Shown here one piece after another: positions 1-8,690 of a DNA stretch of 32,305 bases. The DNA comes from Pseudomonadota bacterium (GTDB lineage Bacteria > Pseudomonadota > Alphaproteobacteria > Rhodospirillales > 2-02-FULL-58-16). The notes under the pieces are model-generated. The model was not told the DNA's origin. It searched no databases and saw nothing but the letters and a program-made list of their open reading frames with translations. The stretch is from NCBI GenBank assembly GCA_022545455.1, contig JACZQZ010000014.1:1-32305 (forward strand), read 5' to 3'. Numbering within the stretch: position 1 is the first letter of the stretch; each line of letters starts with the position of its first letter. The position numbers and the translations under genes are program-made.

Positions 1-199
1 CGCCTTGGTGTGCGTGCACCACAAGCGGCGCGCGACGACGTCCGGAAGCCTCGCAACGCCGCCCTTCGGGTCGCTTTTCCCGTCCCCTCGGGGCGTCGGG
101 AAGGCTTGCCGATGGGCCGCCATCGCCCGCGCCTCCCCTCCTGCCGAGGAAACGGGAAAAGCGATCGTATGGATGCAATTTAGCTGATAAAGGCCACTA
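1..199 (-). mobile_element. Structured miniature element, copy 1 (cut by window edge)
   Basis: This non-coding element is a near-identical, inverted copy of the one at 9286-9553, with about eight differences by eye over 197 bases. Its visible end reads, on the minus strand, GTGGCCTTTATCAGCTAAA and is followed by a TA at 198-199, as expected for insertion into a TA site. Internally it carries the same hairpin arms, for example the pair built on TCGCTTTTCCCGT. About 60 bp should lie beyond position 1. No transposase is visible, so it is non-autonomous. A Tc1/mariner-IS630-type transposase is a likely but unproven mobiliser. Open frames in it are spurious. Confidence 0.75.
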
Positions 200-860
200 G
201 GTGTTCGGCGAAGAAGGCGAGGGTGCGGGCGCGCGCCGTCTTGGCGCTTTCGGCGTGGTAGGCGGCGCGCCGGTCGCAGTTGAAGCCGTGGCCGGCGTCG
301 CCATAGACATGGACCGGCACGTCCGCGTGGGCGGCGCGGATGGCGTCCACGTCGTCCATGGGGATGGAGGCGTCGGTCTCGCCGAAATGGAGGATCACCG
401 GGCAGCGGGGCGTTTCGTCGTTGAAGCCGATGATCTGCCCGCCGTAGTAGCCGACGGCGCACGCCACGTCCAGGCGGCAGGCGGCGAGCCAGGCCAGGGA
501 GCCCCCCCAGCAGTACCCCACGACGCCGACCTTGCCCGAGGGTTCGAGCGCCCCGGCGGCGGCGTCCACGTCCGCCATCGGCCCTTCCCAGCCGAGCTCG
601 GCGCGCACCTCCCGCCCGCGGACCTTGCCGGCGTCGTCGTAGTCGAGCTCGATGCCGCGTTCGACGCGGTCGAACACGGCGGGAGCGATCGCCGCGTAGC
701 CGTCGGCGGCGAAGCCGTCGCAGACGTCCCGGATGTGGCCGTTGACGCCGAAGATCTCCTGGATCACCACGAGGCCGCCCCTGGACGTCCCCTCGGGATC
801 GGCCCGGTAAGCTTCCAATTCGTGGCCGTCGGCCGCGGTGAGTGTGATGGTCTGGCCCAT
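180..860 (-). CDS. Dienelactone hydrolase family protein
   Basis: An alpha/beta hydrolase of 226 residues, the usual size for the family. Visible catalytic residues are the nucleophile Cys117 in GYCWGG, Asp163 in GETDAS and His191 in DAGHGF, with Glu35 in QEIFG in the position that activates the cysteine in true dienelactone hydrolases. Family members hydrolyse dienelactone in chloroaromatic breakdown or other small esters and lactones; the substrate here cannot be told. It probably acts in the cytosol, as no signal peptide is seen. It follows ychF on the same strand with a 16-bp gap. Its last five residues (VAFIS) and stop codon lie inside the terminal repeat of the mobile element at 1-199, so the native C-terminus was replaced on insertion. 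The catalytic core is complete and the enzyme may still work. Confidence 0.88.
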   Translation of the reverse strand: MGQTITLTAADGHELEAYRADPEGTSRGGLVVIQEIFGVNGHIRDVCDGFAADGYAAIAPAVFDRVERGIELDYDDAGKVRGREVRAELGWEGPMADVDAAAGALEPSGKVGVVGYCWGGSLAWLAACRLDVACAVGYYGGQIIGFNDETPRCPVILHFGETDASIPMDDVDAIRAAHADVPVHVYGDAGHGFNCDRRAAYHAESAKTARARTLAFFAEHLVAFIS

Positions 861-876
861 GGATTCCCCCTATTTT

Positions 877-1977
877 CTACACGTTGAAGCGGAAGCGCAG
901 CACGTCGCCGTCGCAGACCACGTAGTCGCGCCCCTCGAGGCGCATCCTGCCGGCCTCCCGGGCGCCGTGTTCGCCGCCCAGGGCCACGTAGTCGTCGAAG
1001 GGAATGGTCTCGGCGGCGATGAAGCCCCTCTCGAAGTCCGAATGGATGACGCCGGCGGCCGCGGCCGCCCGGGTGCCGGTGCGGATGGTCCAGGCGCGGG
1101 CCTCCTTCTCGGTGGCGCTGAAGAAGGTGATCAGGTCGAGAAGCCGGTACCCGGCGCCGATGAGGCGCGCCAGGCCCGTTTCGCCGAGCCCCAGGCTTTC
1201 CAGGAACTCGGCCTTCTCCGCCGCGTCGTCCAGTTGCGCCACCTCGGCCTCGATCTTGGCCGAGATGACCACCGAGGCCGCGCCCTCGCCGGCGGCCCGG
1301 GCCGCCACCCTGGCCGTCAGGTCCGTGCCCTGGGCGGCGTCCGCCTCTTCCACGTTGCACACATAGAGCACCGGTTTGGCGCTCAGCAGGTGCAGCATGG
1401 CGAAGGCCTTGCGCCGTTCGGCGGCGACGTCCGCCGTGCGCGCCGGCCGGCCGGCCCTGAGCGCGTCCAATACCCCGTGGACGAGGTCGAGCTCGGCCTT
1501 GGCCCCGGCGTCGCCGCCGCGGACTTTTTTGGTCAAGGGTTCTTCGCGCCGTTCCAGGCTTTCCAGGTCCGCCAGCATGAGCTCGGTTTCGACGGTGTCG
1601 GCATCGCGCAGGGGATCGACGGAGCCCTCCACGTGGGCGACGTTGCCGTCGGCGAAGCAGCGCAGCACATGGACGATGGCGTCCACCTCGCGGATGTGGG
1701 CGAGGAACCGGTTGCCCAGGCCCTCGCCCTTGCTGGCGCCGCGCACCAGGCCGGCGATGTCTAAGAACTCCAGCTGGGCGGGAACGACGTTCTTTGGCCT
1801 GACGATCCCGGCGATGCGCTCCAGGCGCGAATCGGGGACCCCCACCCGGCCGGTGTTGGGCTCGATGGTGGTGAAGGGGAAGTTGGCCGCCTCGGCCTGG
1901 GCGGTGGCGGTGAGCGCGTTGAACAGGGTGGATTTGCCCACATTGGGCAGGCCGACGATGCCGCACCTAAAGCCCAT
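877..1977 (-). CDS. ychF: Ribosome-binding ATPase YchF (Obg family)
   Basis: A 366-residue P-loop protein, full length for YchF. The Walker A motif GLPNVGKST (residues 9-17) opens the G domain, followed by the [10 protein letters not shown] switch region and [17 protein letters not shown]. The G4 position reads YVCNVEE rather than NKxD, the known reason that YchF prefers ATP to GTP. A TGS domain ends the protein ([16 protein letters not shown] to RFRFNV). YchF binds ribosomes and modulates translation and oxidative-stress responses in the cytosol. The start overlaps the 3' end of pth by 11 bp, so the two are very probably co-transcribed and translationally coupled. Confidence 0.97.
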   Translation of the reverse strand: MGFRCGIVGLPNVGKSTLFNALTATAQAEAANFPFTTIEPNTGRVGVPDSRLERIAGIVRPKNVVPAQLEFLDIAGLVRGASKGEGLGNRFLAHIREVDAIVHVLRCFADGNVAHVEGSVDPLRDADTVETELMLADLESLERREEPLTKKVRGGDAGAKAELDLVHGVLDALRAGRPARTADVAAERRKAFAMLHLLSAKPVLYVCNVEEADAAQGTDLTARVAARAAGEGAASVVISAKIEAEVAQLDDAAEKAEFLESLGLGETGLARLIGAGYRLLDLITFFSATEKEARAWTIRTGTRAAAAAGVIHSDFERGFIAAETIPFDDYVALGGEHGAREAGRMRLEGRDYVVCDGDVLRFRFNV

Positions 1978-2608
1978 CGTTGCCGTCCGGCGTCCGCTCC
2001 GGCGTCCGCTCCGCCGCCGGTTCAGGCGCCTTCGGCTTCGGCGGTTTCATGGCCAGCGCGACCTTGCTCATGAACCCCGGATCGTCGCCTTCGACCAACA
2101 GCGGGAAGCCGTCCGCGACCGCGTCCAGGAGCTTCCCCAGCCAGGCCTCGTCCGCCTTGGCGAAATTCCTCAGCACATGGGCGGTGACCCGGTCCTTGTC
2201 GCCGGGATGGCCGATACCCAGCCGGATTCTGCGGTAGTCCGCGCCCAGATGGGCGTGGATGCTTCTCAGGCCGTTGTGGCCGGCATGGCCGCCGCCCCTT
2301 TTCACCCGCAGCCGTCCCCCGGCCAGGTCCAGCTCGTCGTGCAGCACCAACATGTCGGCGGGCGGGATTTTGAAAAAGCCGGCGGCGGCGGCCACCGACA
2401 GCCCCGAATCGTTCATATACGTCGTCGGCTTGAGCGCCAGCACCCTCACGCCGGCCACGTCGCCTTGGGCGATCTCGCCGTGGAACTTGGCGCGGAAGGG
2501 GCCGAAGCCATGGCGGCGGACGATGGCGTCCACCGCCATGAACCCGATGTTGTGCCGGTTCGAGGCGTGCTCCGCGCCGGGATTTCCCAAGCCCACCACG
2601 AGGAGCAT
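1967..2608 (-). CDS. pth: Peptidyl-tRNA hydrolase
   Basis: This enzyme releases peptides from prematurely dissociated peptidyl-tRNA and so recycles tRNA. The N-terminus [10 protein letters not shown], the catalytic His in NRHNIGF, the YMNDSG motif, the HDELD motif and GHNGLRSI are all present and in the family order. At 213 residues it is slightly longer than E. coli Pth because of a proline- and glutamate-rich C-terminal tail ([16 protein letters not shown]) that is probably disordered. It lies 21 bp downstream of rplY and overlaps ychF. The rplY-pth-ychF order is common in alphaproteobacteria. Confidence 0.97.
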   Translation of the reverse strand: MLLVVGLGNPGAEHASNRHNIGFMAVDAIVRRHGFGPFRAKFHGEIAQGDVAGVRVLALKPTTYMNDSGLSVAAAAGFFKIPPADMLVLHDELDLAGGRLRVKRGGGHAGHNGLRSIHAHLGADYRRIRLGIGHPGDKDRVTAHVLRNFAKADEAWLGKLLDAVADGFPLLVEGDDPGFMSKVALAMKPPKPKAPEPAAERTPERTPDGNDGL

Positions 2609-2629
2609 GGCGATGGACCGCCCGGCGGC

Positions 2630-3379
2630 CTAGTTCTTCGACTTGGCTTCGGTCTTTCCTTCGCCTTCCGCCTTGCCCTCGGCCTTGTCCTCGCCTTCCG
2701 CGGCCTCGGCTTCCCCTTCCGCGGCTTCGACGCCTTCTCCCTCTTCCAGCGCCAGCGCCTCGGCCTCCGCCGCGGCTGCGGCCTCGGCCTCTTCCTCCTC
2801 GACCGTCTTCAGGGCGCTTGGCGCGACGACGGTGGCGATGGTGAAATCCCGGTCGGTGATGGTGAGCTGAACGTCCTCGGGCAGCGGAATGTCGCTGATG
2901 TGCACGCTGTCGCCGATATCCAGGCCGGTCAGGTCGACGGTGATGCTTTCGGGGATTCTGTCCGGCGCGCAGATCATCTCGACGGCATGGCGGACCACGT
3001 TGAGCACGCCGCCGCGCTTCAACCCCGGCGAGTCCTCTTCGTTCCTGAACAGCACCTGGACGTCGACGTTGAGCCTGGTGGCGGCGCTGAAGCGCATGAA
3101 ATCCACGTGCAGGGGCCGGTCGGTGACCGGATCGGTCTGCAGGTCCCGGGCCAGGACCCGGTGCGTTTCGCCGTCCACCTTGACGTCGAAGACGCGGGAG
3201 AAGAACCCGGGTCCCGTGATCTGGTGCGCCAAGTCCACGGGATCGAGGGAGATCAGCACCGATTCCATCTTGTTGCCGTAAATGACCGCCGGCACGCGGC
3301 CGGCACGACGCGTCGCGCGGGCTGGCCCCTTGCCGGCCCGTTCGCGCGCCTGGGCGGTCATGGTGGTGACCTGTGCCAT
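2630..3379 (-). CDS. rplY: 50S ribosomal protein L25/general stress protein Ctc
   Basis: A 249-residue protein of the long Ctc/TL5 form, which binds 5S rRNA. The N-terminal L25 domain (about residues 8-95) includes GRVPAVIYG and RVLARDLQTDPVTDRPLHVDF. The C-terminal beta domain includes HISDIPLPEDV. It ends in a tail of about 60 residues made almost only of Ala, Glu, Gly and Lys, low in complexity and probably unstructured, typical of alphaproteobacterial homologues. The ATG start is supported by the conserved N-terminus. It heads the rplY-pth-ychF group and follows prs by about 90 bp. Confidence 0.97.
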   Translation of the reverse strand: MAQVTTMTAQARERAGKGPARATRRAGRVPAVIYGNKMESVLISLDPVDLAHQITGPGFFSRVFDVKVDGETHRVLARDLQTDPVTDRPLHVDFMRFSAATRLNVDVQVLFRNEEDSPGLKRGGVLNVVRHAVEMICAPDRIPESITVDLTGLDIGDSVHISDIPLPEDVQLTITDRDFTIATVVAPSALKTVEEEEAEAAAAAEAEALALEEGEGVEAAEGEAEAAEGEDKAEGKAEGEGKTEAKSKN

Positions 3380-3468
3380 GTCTGGTTCTCCTTTTCCTTT
3401 CCGGCGCGCCGGCCTCCAGGGGTGCCGGCGCTTGAAATCTCATGCCGCCCTTAAGGGACGGCGGCCGA

Positions 3469-4401
3469 TCAGTCGAACAGGCTCGACACCGACGATTCGG
3501 TGCTGATGCGGCTGATGGCTTCGGCCATCAGCGGCGCAACGGTCAACTGCTTGATGTTGTGGGAGACGCGGACCGCTTCCGTGGCCATGATGCTGTCCGT
3601 GGTGACCAGGGTATCCAACGGAGACGACGACACCCGCGCCACCGCGCCGCCCGAGAGCACCCCGTGGGTCACGTAGGCCGATACCGAGGTGGCGCCGGCC
3701 TCCATCAACGCTTCGGCGGCGTTGCACAGCGTGCCGGCGGAATCGACGATGTCGTCGATCAGGATGCAACTGCGGTCCTTCACGTCGCCGATGATGTTCA
3801 TCACTTCCGAGACCCCGGCCTGTTCGCGGCGCTTGTCGATGATGGCCAGGTCCGCGTCCAGGCGCTTGGCGATGGCCCGCGCCCGCACGACGCCGCCCAC
3901 ATCGGGTGAGATGATCATCAGCCGCTGGTTGTCGTAGTGCTCCTTGATGTCCTTGGCGAACACCGGGGCCCCGTACAGGTGGTCCAGCGGGATGTCGAAA
4001 AACCCCTGGATCTGTCCGGCATGCAGGTCGATGGTCAGGACCCGGTCCGCTCCCGCCCGGGCGATCAGGTTGGCCACCAGCTTGGCCGAGATGGGCGTGC
4101 GCGGCCCCGACTTGTGGTCCTGGCGGGCGTAGCCGAAATAGGGCATCACGGCGGTGATGCGGCGGGCCGAGCCGCGCCTGAGGGCATCGATGCAAACCAG
4201 CAGCTCCATCAGGTTGTCGTTGGCCGGATAGGACGTGGACTGGATGACGAACACGTCCTCGCCGCGGACGTTCTCCTGGATCTCGACGAATACCTCCATG
4301 TCGGAGAAACGCCGGACGCTGGCCTTGGTCAGCGGCACATTGAGGTATGCGGCCATGGCCTCGGCCAAGGGCCGGTTGCTGTTGCAGGCGAGAATTTTCA
4401 T
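3469..4401 (-). CDS. prs: Ribose-phosphate pyrophosphokinase (PRPP synthetase)
   Basis: Converts ribose 5-phosphate and ATP to PRPP, the precursor of nucleotides, histidine, tryptophan and NAD. Starting at MKILACNSN gives 310 residues, the standard length, although the frame stays open 22 codons further upstream. A GGAGG lies about 11 bases before this ATG. Recognisable parts are the [10 protein letters not shown] region, [20 protein letters not shown] (ATP and catalytic loop), [11 protein letters not shown], and the phosphoribosyl-binding motif [12 protein letters not shown]. It is an essential cytosolic enzyme. The roughly 220-bp gap upstream, to 4621, shows no gene. Confidence 0.97.
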   Translation of the reverse strand: MKILACNSNRPLAEAMAAYLNVPLTKASVRRFSDMEVFVEIQENVRGEDVFVIQSTSYPANDNLMELLVCIDALRRGSARRITAVMPYFGYARQDHKSGPRTPISAKLVANLIARAGADRVLTIDLHAGQIQGFFDIPLDHLYGAPVFAKDIKEHYDNQRLMIISPDVGGVVRARAIAKRLDADLAIIDKRREQAGVSEVMNIIGDVKDRSCILIDDIVDSAGTLCNAAEALMEAGATSVSAYVTHGVLSGGAVARVSSSPLDTLVTTDSIMATEAVRVSHNIKQLTVAPLMAEAISRISTESSVSSLFD

Positions 4402-4621
4402 CTCAAAGGGCGCCTCCGGGGGCTCTCGCAGACCTTCGCATCGGAAACCCCTTGCCTGCCGGCGCACCGCGTGCCACCGGGCGAGACGCGGCGGAATGTA
4501 TCAGCGTCCCCCAGGCCTGTAAACGGGAATCCGAGGCCCCGTGACGGCGTGCTCCCGGACCCCGGCACGGGCGCAAAACATCCGGCGTCGCGGCGCGTGA
4601 AAGTCCTTCGACGCCTAATAC

Positions 4622-4690
4622 CTAGGCCAGCACGCAGGTCGCCATCAGGCCAAGGATAAGGACGACGACGAAGATGATCATGTAGGGCAT
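4622..4690 (-). CDS. 22-residue single-span membrane microprotein
   Basis: A short frame on the minus strand encodes MPYMIIFVVVLILGLMATCV plus two residues, essentially one transmembrane helix. It starts 12 bp inside the 3' end of pgeF in another frame. A G-rich stretch (CGGGGGTG) sits about 5-6 bases before the ATG and could act as a ribosome-binding site, so translational coupling to pgeF is plausible. I do not recognise a family. The hydrophobic composition and tight overlap argue for a real product, but at this length chance cannot be excluded. Confidence 0.4.
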   Translation of the reverse strand: MPYMIIFVVVLILGLMATCVLA

Positions 4691-5493
4691 GGCGGCACCC
4701 CCGCGCCACCGGGCCGGGGCCCGGCGCCGGCGTCGAGCACGATGGCGGACAGGCCGCGCCCATAGGCCTTTTCGCCGCGCCGGGCGGCGCGCCGGTAACT
4801 GAAGAATCGCTCCTCGTCGGCGCACGAGTCGACGGGCAGCGCCTCCACCGCCGCGAGGGCGAGGGCCGAAAGCCGCCGGCCGACGTAGCCGGGAAGGTCG
4901 AAAAGGTACCGCGCGCCCGATTCGCCCGGCGCGAAGAAGTCCTGGTTTTCCGGGTTCTCGGTGACGAATTCGGCGTGGAATTCGGGCCCGACCTCGTACG
5001 ATCCCTGGCCGATGCTCGGGCCGATTCCGGCGACGATGTCGGCGGCCCGGGCGCCAAGCCCGGTCATGGCGTCCACGGTGGCCTCCAGGATGCCGGCGCG
5101 GGCCCCGCGCCAGCCGGCGTGGGCGGCGCCGATGACGCCGGCGGCGGGGTCGGCGAACAGCACCGGCACGCAGTCGGCGCTCAGCACGCCGATCGCTATC
5201 CCCGGCGTGCCCGTGACCAGGCCGTCGGCCCTCGGCGCGTCCTCGGGACTCCACGTGCCGTCGACCACGGCCACGGCCGCCGAATGGGTCTGGTAGGCGG
5301 TGGCCAACGCGCTTCCGGCAAGCCCCAGCTTCTGCGCCGCCCGCGCCCGGTTGGCGCGCACCCGCTCGGGGTCGTCGCCGGACCCGTAGCCGCAGTTGAG
5401 CGATGCGTACGCCCCTTCGCTGACGCCGCCCCGGCGGGTGAAGAAGGCGTGGCGGACGCCGGAGACCTTATTGAGCTCGTCGGCGGTAATCAT
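4678..5493 (-). CDS. pgeF: Peptidoglycan editing factor PgeF (YfiH/laccase-domain)
   Basis: A member of the COG1496 family, 271 residues. The HAFFTRRGGVSEG start, the LSADCVPVLFAD motif with the metal-binding Cys, and HAGWRGARAG with its metal-binding His are all conserved. E. coli YfiH was shown to keep L-Ala at the first stem-peptide position of peptidoglycan by removing wrongly made UDP-MurNAc-L-Ser, and other members act on purine nucleosides. The ATG is the natural family start, yet no Shine-Dalgarno sequence precedes it: GGCCCC separates the ATG from a TATAAT. If that TATAAT is a -10 box, the transcript would be nearly leaderless. The upstream DNA belongs to the hairpin element at 5500-5653. 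Confidence 0.93.
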   Translation of the reverse strand: MITADELNKVSGVRHAFFTRRGGVSEGAYASLNCGYGSGDDPERVRANRARAAQKLGLAGSALATAYQTHSAAVAVVDGTWSPEDAPRADGLVTGTPGIAIGVLSADCVPVLFADPAAGVIGAAHAGWRGARAGILEATVDAMTGLGARAADIVAGIGPSIGQGSYEVGPEFHAEFVTENPENQDFFAPGESGARYLFDLPGYVGRRLSALALAAVEALPVDSCADEERFFSYRRAARRGEKAYGRGLSAIVLDAGAGPRPGGAGVPPCPT

Positions 5494-5499
5494 GGGGCC

Positions 5500-5653
5500 A
5501 TTATAACGAAAGTCAAAATGACTGAGTCGTTTTGACTTGAGAAGCCCGCGACTGCGGGCCGCCGCTCCTGCGGCGAGCCAAGGGCGCGGATGCGCCCGCC
5601 CGGCGCCTGAGGGGGGCCAGAGAAGTCACAACGTTTGTGACTTCTCGTATAAT
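5500..5653. repeat. Five-hairpin intergenic element with inverted ends
   Basis: Five palindromes are packed in 154 bp: 5510-5538 (14-base arms, one mismatch, built on AAGTCAAAATGACT), 5544-5559 (GCCCGC/GCGGGC), 5560-5575 (CGCCGC/GCGGCG), 5582-5597 (GGGCGC/GCGCCC) and 5620-5646 (perfect 12-base arms, GAGAAGTCACAA). The outer ends form an imperfect inverted repeat, ATTATAACGAAAGTCA against ATTATACGAGAAGTCA, placing a TATAAT facing outward at each end. This looks like a miniature mobile or REP-like element lying between pgeF and the 3' end of the convergently placed methyltransferase. No coding potential is seen. Confidence 0.6.
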
Positions 5654-5696
5654 CGGTGCATCGGACGGCGTTGGGAACGGGGGTCGCATCGGCCCC

Positions 5697-6800
5697 TCAT
5701 TCGAAGCCCGGCGGCGGCGCCATGCCCGCGCCTGTAATGGCCATGGCCTTGAACAGGGTGCCCATGTGTTCCCGGCCCGCAAGGCGCCGGCGGGCGGCGC
5801 GGATTTCGGCGGCCTGTTCGGGCGGCGCCTTGGCGAGCAGGCCCTCGGTCCGCGCGCCGAGACCCAGGCGCTCGAGGAATTCCCCCTGGTCCACGGGGCC
5901 GAAGGTGCGCCCCCCGGCGCCGCCCGCCGCCCGGGCGAGGGCGGCGAAATCCACATGCGCGGTGAGGTCCGTCTCGCCGGGGTCGCCCAGCACGGGATGA
6001 AAGGCGTGGCCCTTGACCGCCTGCAGGGTCTCGCCGAAGGCGCTTTCCGTGTGGCCGTAATCGACGATCAGCGCGGCGCCGCCCCGGCCCGCCACCCGTT
6101 CGCCGATGGCCCGCGCCAGGCCGATGGCCGCCGGGCACACCTCGATCACGCTGCCCTCGGGCGCGCCGTCGACACCGGGGGGCACGGTGTCCGCCGCCAG
6201 GGGCACCCCGGCGAGCGGCGGCGAAAGGACGAAACGGAAGCCCCCTCCTTCCGATTCGGTGTCCACCAGGCGCTCGCGCCAGCCTTCAGGGCAACGCTGG
6301 AACTGGCGCACCGGCAGGGCGTCGAAGAACTCGTTGGCGATGAGCAGCAGGGGTCCTTCGGGCACGCTGTCGAAGTGCTCGTGCCAGGCCGGCGTCCCTT
6401 CCAGCCCGGCCGCCGGCAAGGCGTCGCGCTGGCGGGCGCGAAGGAGCGGGCTGGTTTCCACCAGATGCACGGCGACGGCGGCCAGGAACTCCGGCGTCCG
6501 GCGGGCGGCGCGCAGGGCGTCGGCCATCAGCGTCCCGCGGCCGGGGCCCAGCTCGACCAGGTTTACCGGCGCCGGCGAGCCCAAGGCCCCCCAGACCACG
6601 GCGCACCAAAGCCCGATCAGTTCGCCGAACATCTGGCTGATTTCGGGCGCCGTAATAAAGTCTCCGGCGGCGCCCAGGGGGTCGCGGCGCCGGTAATAGC
6701 CGTAGCGGGGATGGCTCAGCGCCTCTTCCATGTACCGGGCCACGGTGAGCGGACCCTCGCGGGCGATCCGCCGGCGCAGATGATCGGCCAGACCGGCCAC
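5697..6800 (-). CDS. NDUFAF7/MidA-type SAM-dependent methyltransferase (COG1565)
   Basis: A 367-residue protein of the DUF185 family. Visible motifs are the GPLTVARYMEEAL start region, YYRRRDPLGAAGDFITAPEISQ, the SAM-binding ELGPGRGTLMAD loop, and LIANEFFDALPVRQF. The human relative NDUFAF7 dimethylates an arginine of the NDUFS2 subunit during complex I assembly. A similar role on NuoD in this bacterium is inference. The start is GTG. It begins 7 bp after the lgt stop codon, so lgt and this gene form an operon, an arrangement widespread in alphaproteobacteria. Confidence 0.93.
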   Translation of the reverse strand: MAGLADHLRRRIAREGPLTVARYMEEALSHPRYGYYRRRDPLGAAGDFITAPEISQMFGELIGLWCAVVWGALGSPAPVNLVELGPGRGTLMADALRAARRTPEFLAAVAVHLVETSPLLRARQRDALPAAGLEGTPAWHEHFDSVPEGPLLLIANEFFDALPVRQFQRCPEGWRERLVDTESEGGGFRFVLSPPLAGVPLAADTVPPGVDGAPEGSVIEVCPAAIGLARAIGERVAGRGGAALIVDYGHTESAFGETLQAVKGHAFHPVLGDPGETDLTAHVDFAALARAAGGAGGRTFGPVDQGEFLERLGLGARTEGLLAKAPPEQAAEIRAARRRLAGREHMGTLFKAMAITGAGMAPPPGFE

Positions 6801-6807
6801 GGCCGTC

Positions 6808-7602
6808 TCAGCCTTCCCGCCGCGCCCGAACCATCAGGTAGACGCCCAACACGAACATGGGCGCGGACAGCCACTGGCCCATGGTGGTCCCGCCGGACAG
6901 GAACCCGAGGTGAACGTCGGGCTGGCGGAACAGCTCGGCGATGGTGCGCGCGATCCCGTAGCCGGCGAGGAATACGCCGGTGAGCAGGCCGGCGCGCCGG
7001 CGCACGGCCTCGCGGCGCCTGAGGAAAAAGAGCACCACGAACAGCACCGCCCCTTCCATCCCCGCCTCGTAGAGCTGGCTCGGGTGGCGCGGATTGGGGC
7101 CGCCGCGGGGGAAGATCATGGCCCAGGGCGCCTCCGATATCCGGCCGAAGAGCTCGCCGTTGACGAAGTTGGCAATCCGTCCCAGGAAGAGGCCGATGGG
7201 GGCGATGCAGGCAAGGAGGTCGGTGAAGGGCAGAAGACGGATGCCGCGCCGGCGCACGAACAGCGCCGCCGCCGCCGCCACCCCCAGCAGGCCCCCGTGG
7301 AAGGACATGCCGCCCCGCCACACCGCGAAAATGAGCGACGGATTGTCCAGGTAAAAACCGGGGTTGTAGAAGAGCACGTAGCCCAGCCGTCCGCCGAGCA
7401 CCACTCCGAGCGTCGCCCATACCAGGAAATCGTCCACGTCATCCCGTTCCGCCGCTACCGGCGATTGGGTGGCCAGGGCGCGCATGTACCACCAGCCGAG
7501 CAGCAATCCGCCGATGTAGGCGAGCGCATACCAGCGGATGACCAACGGTCCCAACTGAAAGAGGATGGGGTCGATGCTGGGATAGGGGATGACGAAGGTC
7601 AT
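6808..7602 (-). CDS. lgt: Prolipoprotein diacylglyceryl transferase
   Basis: Transfers diacylglycerol from phosphatidylglycerol to the lipobox cysteine of prolipoproteins in the inner membrane, the first step of lipoprotein maturation. The 264-residue protein has about seven hydrophobic segments. It contains the IRWYALAYIGGLLLGWWY region, GGRLGYVLFYNP, the essential His in MSFHGGLLG, and the Lgt signature GRIANFVNGELFGR followed by HPSQLYEA. The ATG start matches the family N-terminus (IDPILFQLGPLVIRWYAL). It follows hldD by about 28 bp and is tightly linked to the methyltransferase. Confidence 0.97.
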   Translation of the reverse strand: MTFVIPYPSIDPILFQLGPLVIRWYALAYIGGLLLGWWYMRALATQSPVAAERDDVDDFLVWATLGVVLGGRLGYVLFYNPGFYLDNPSLIFAVWRGGMSFHGGLLGVAAAAALFVRRRGIRLLPFTDLLACIAPIGLFLGRIANFVNGELFGRISEAPWAMIFPRGGPNPRHPSQLYEAGMEGAVLFVVLFFLRRREAVRRRAGLLTGVFLAGYGIARTIAELFRQPDVHLGFLSGGTTMGQWLSAPMFVLGVYLMVRARREG

Positions 7603-7630
7603 GCGGGTGACGGTTCCATCAGGATACGGT

Positions 7631-8617
7631 TCACCGGTACCGGTCGTCGGTGTTCAGAAACCCCTTCACGTAGGCGCCGATCCCGTCCTCGAGCGTGGTG
7701 AATGGTTCGTCGTACCCGGCGGCGCGCAGGCGGCTCATGTCGGCTTCGGTGAAGTACTGATACCTGTCGCGGATGGCCTCTGGGGTCGGGATGTATTCGA
7801 TCTGGGGTTCCTTATCCAGGGCCCGGTATACGGCGGCGGCGAGGTCGGCAAACGAGCGCGCCCCGCCGGTGCCGCAGTTGAACAGCCCTTCCTGCGTATC
7901 GTGCTCGAGAAGCCAGAGGACCACGTCGGCGCAGTCGCCGACCCAGATGAAGTCGCGCAACTGCCCGCCGTCGGCGTAGTCCGGGTGGTGGGACTTGAAC
8001 AGTCGCGCCGGCATCCCGGCCTCGGCCCTGGGGTAGATCTGCGCGACGACGCTTTTCTGGTCGGCCTTGTGGTCTTCGTTGGGGCCGTACACGTTGAAGA
8101 ACTTGAGCCCGGCCCATTGCGGGGGGCGGGGCTCGCCGTCGGCGACCATGCGCACGACGCGGCGGTCGAACAGGTGCTTGCTCCAGCCGTAAGGGTTGAG
8201 GGGGCGGAGGCGGGCCAGGGCGTCGGGTGCGTTGTCGTCATCGAACCCCTCGGCGCCGTCCCCATAGGTGGCGGCGGACGACGCGTAGACAAAGCGCACC
8301 CGATGGCCGGCGCACCAATTCCACAACGCCACCGACAGGCGGAAGTTGGTGTCGACGATGCGGTCGGCGTCGGACGCGGTGGTGGCGGAGACGGCGCCCA
8401 TGTGGATGACCGCCTCGATGCCCGCGCCGTTGTCCCCGAGGAACTCGAACAATCGGTCGGGGTGGACGATGTCGGCCAGCTCACGCTTGGCGATGTTGCG
8501 CCATTTGCCGCCGCTCCCCAGCCGGTCGCAGATGGCGACCTTTCCCAGTCCCCGCTCCTCGATCGCCGCCACGATATTGGAGCCGATGAAGCCGGCGCCG
8601 CCCGTCACCAAAAACAT
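7631..8617 (-). CDS. hldD: ADP-L-glycero-D-manno-heptose 6-epimerase
   Basis: An extended short-chain dehydrogenase of 328 residues that epimerises ADP-heptose for the lipopolysaccharide inner core. It shows the nucleotide-binding GGAGFIGSN (6-14), DTNFRLSVALWNW, the catalytic Ser/Tyr/Lys set (YASSAATYG; Tyr143 and Lys147 in NPYGWSKHLFD), FFNVYGPNEDHK, and a C-terminal QYFTEADMSRL typical of HldD/RfaD. The frame stays open far upstream, but MFLVTGGAGFIG is the only sensible start. Its presence indicates a heptose-containing LPS core. It heads the hldD-lgt-methyltransferase set. Confidence 0.95.
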   Translation of the reverse strand: MFLVTGGAGFIGSNIVAAIEERGLGKVAICDRLGSGGKWRNIAKRELADIVHPDRLFEFLGDNGAGIEAVIHMGAVSATTASDADRIVDTNFRLSVALWNWCAGHRVRFVYASSAATYGDGAEGFDDDNAPDALARLRPLNPYGWSKHLFDRRVVRMVADGEPRPPQWAGLKFFNVYGPNEDHKADQKSVVAQIYPRAEAGMPARLFKSHHPDYADGGQLRDFIWVGDCADVVLWLLEHDTQEGLFNCGTGGARSFADLAAAVYRALDKEPQIEYIPTPEAIRDRYQYFTEADMSRLRAAGYDEPFTTLEDGIGAYVKGFLNTDDRYR

Positions 8618-8690
8618 GGTCCGCCCCACTCCTGGAAACAGGCTCTTATAGGGCCGCCGGCATCGCCCGGCAACCGGCCTCCGCGACCCG

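Noticed and set aside
5-187. 60-codon ORF similar to one read on the minus strand at 9298-9630
   Set aside because: Both are translations of the same non-coding hairpin element; similarity follows from the repeat, and no start signal or protein-like features are present.
2022-3443. Long arginine- and glycine-rich ORFs opposite or out of frame with pth, rplY and other genes
   Set aside because: They are frame shadows of GC-rich genes; the real frames carry full, ordered family motifs.
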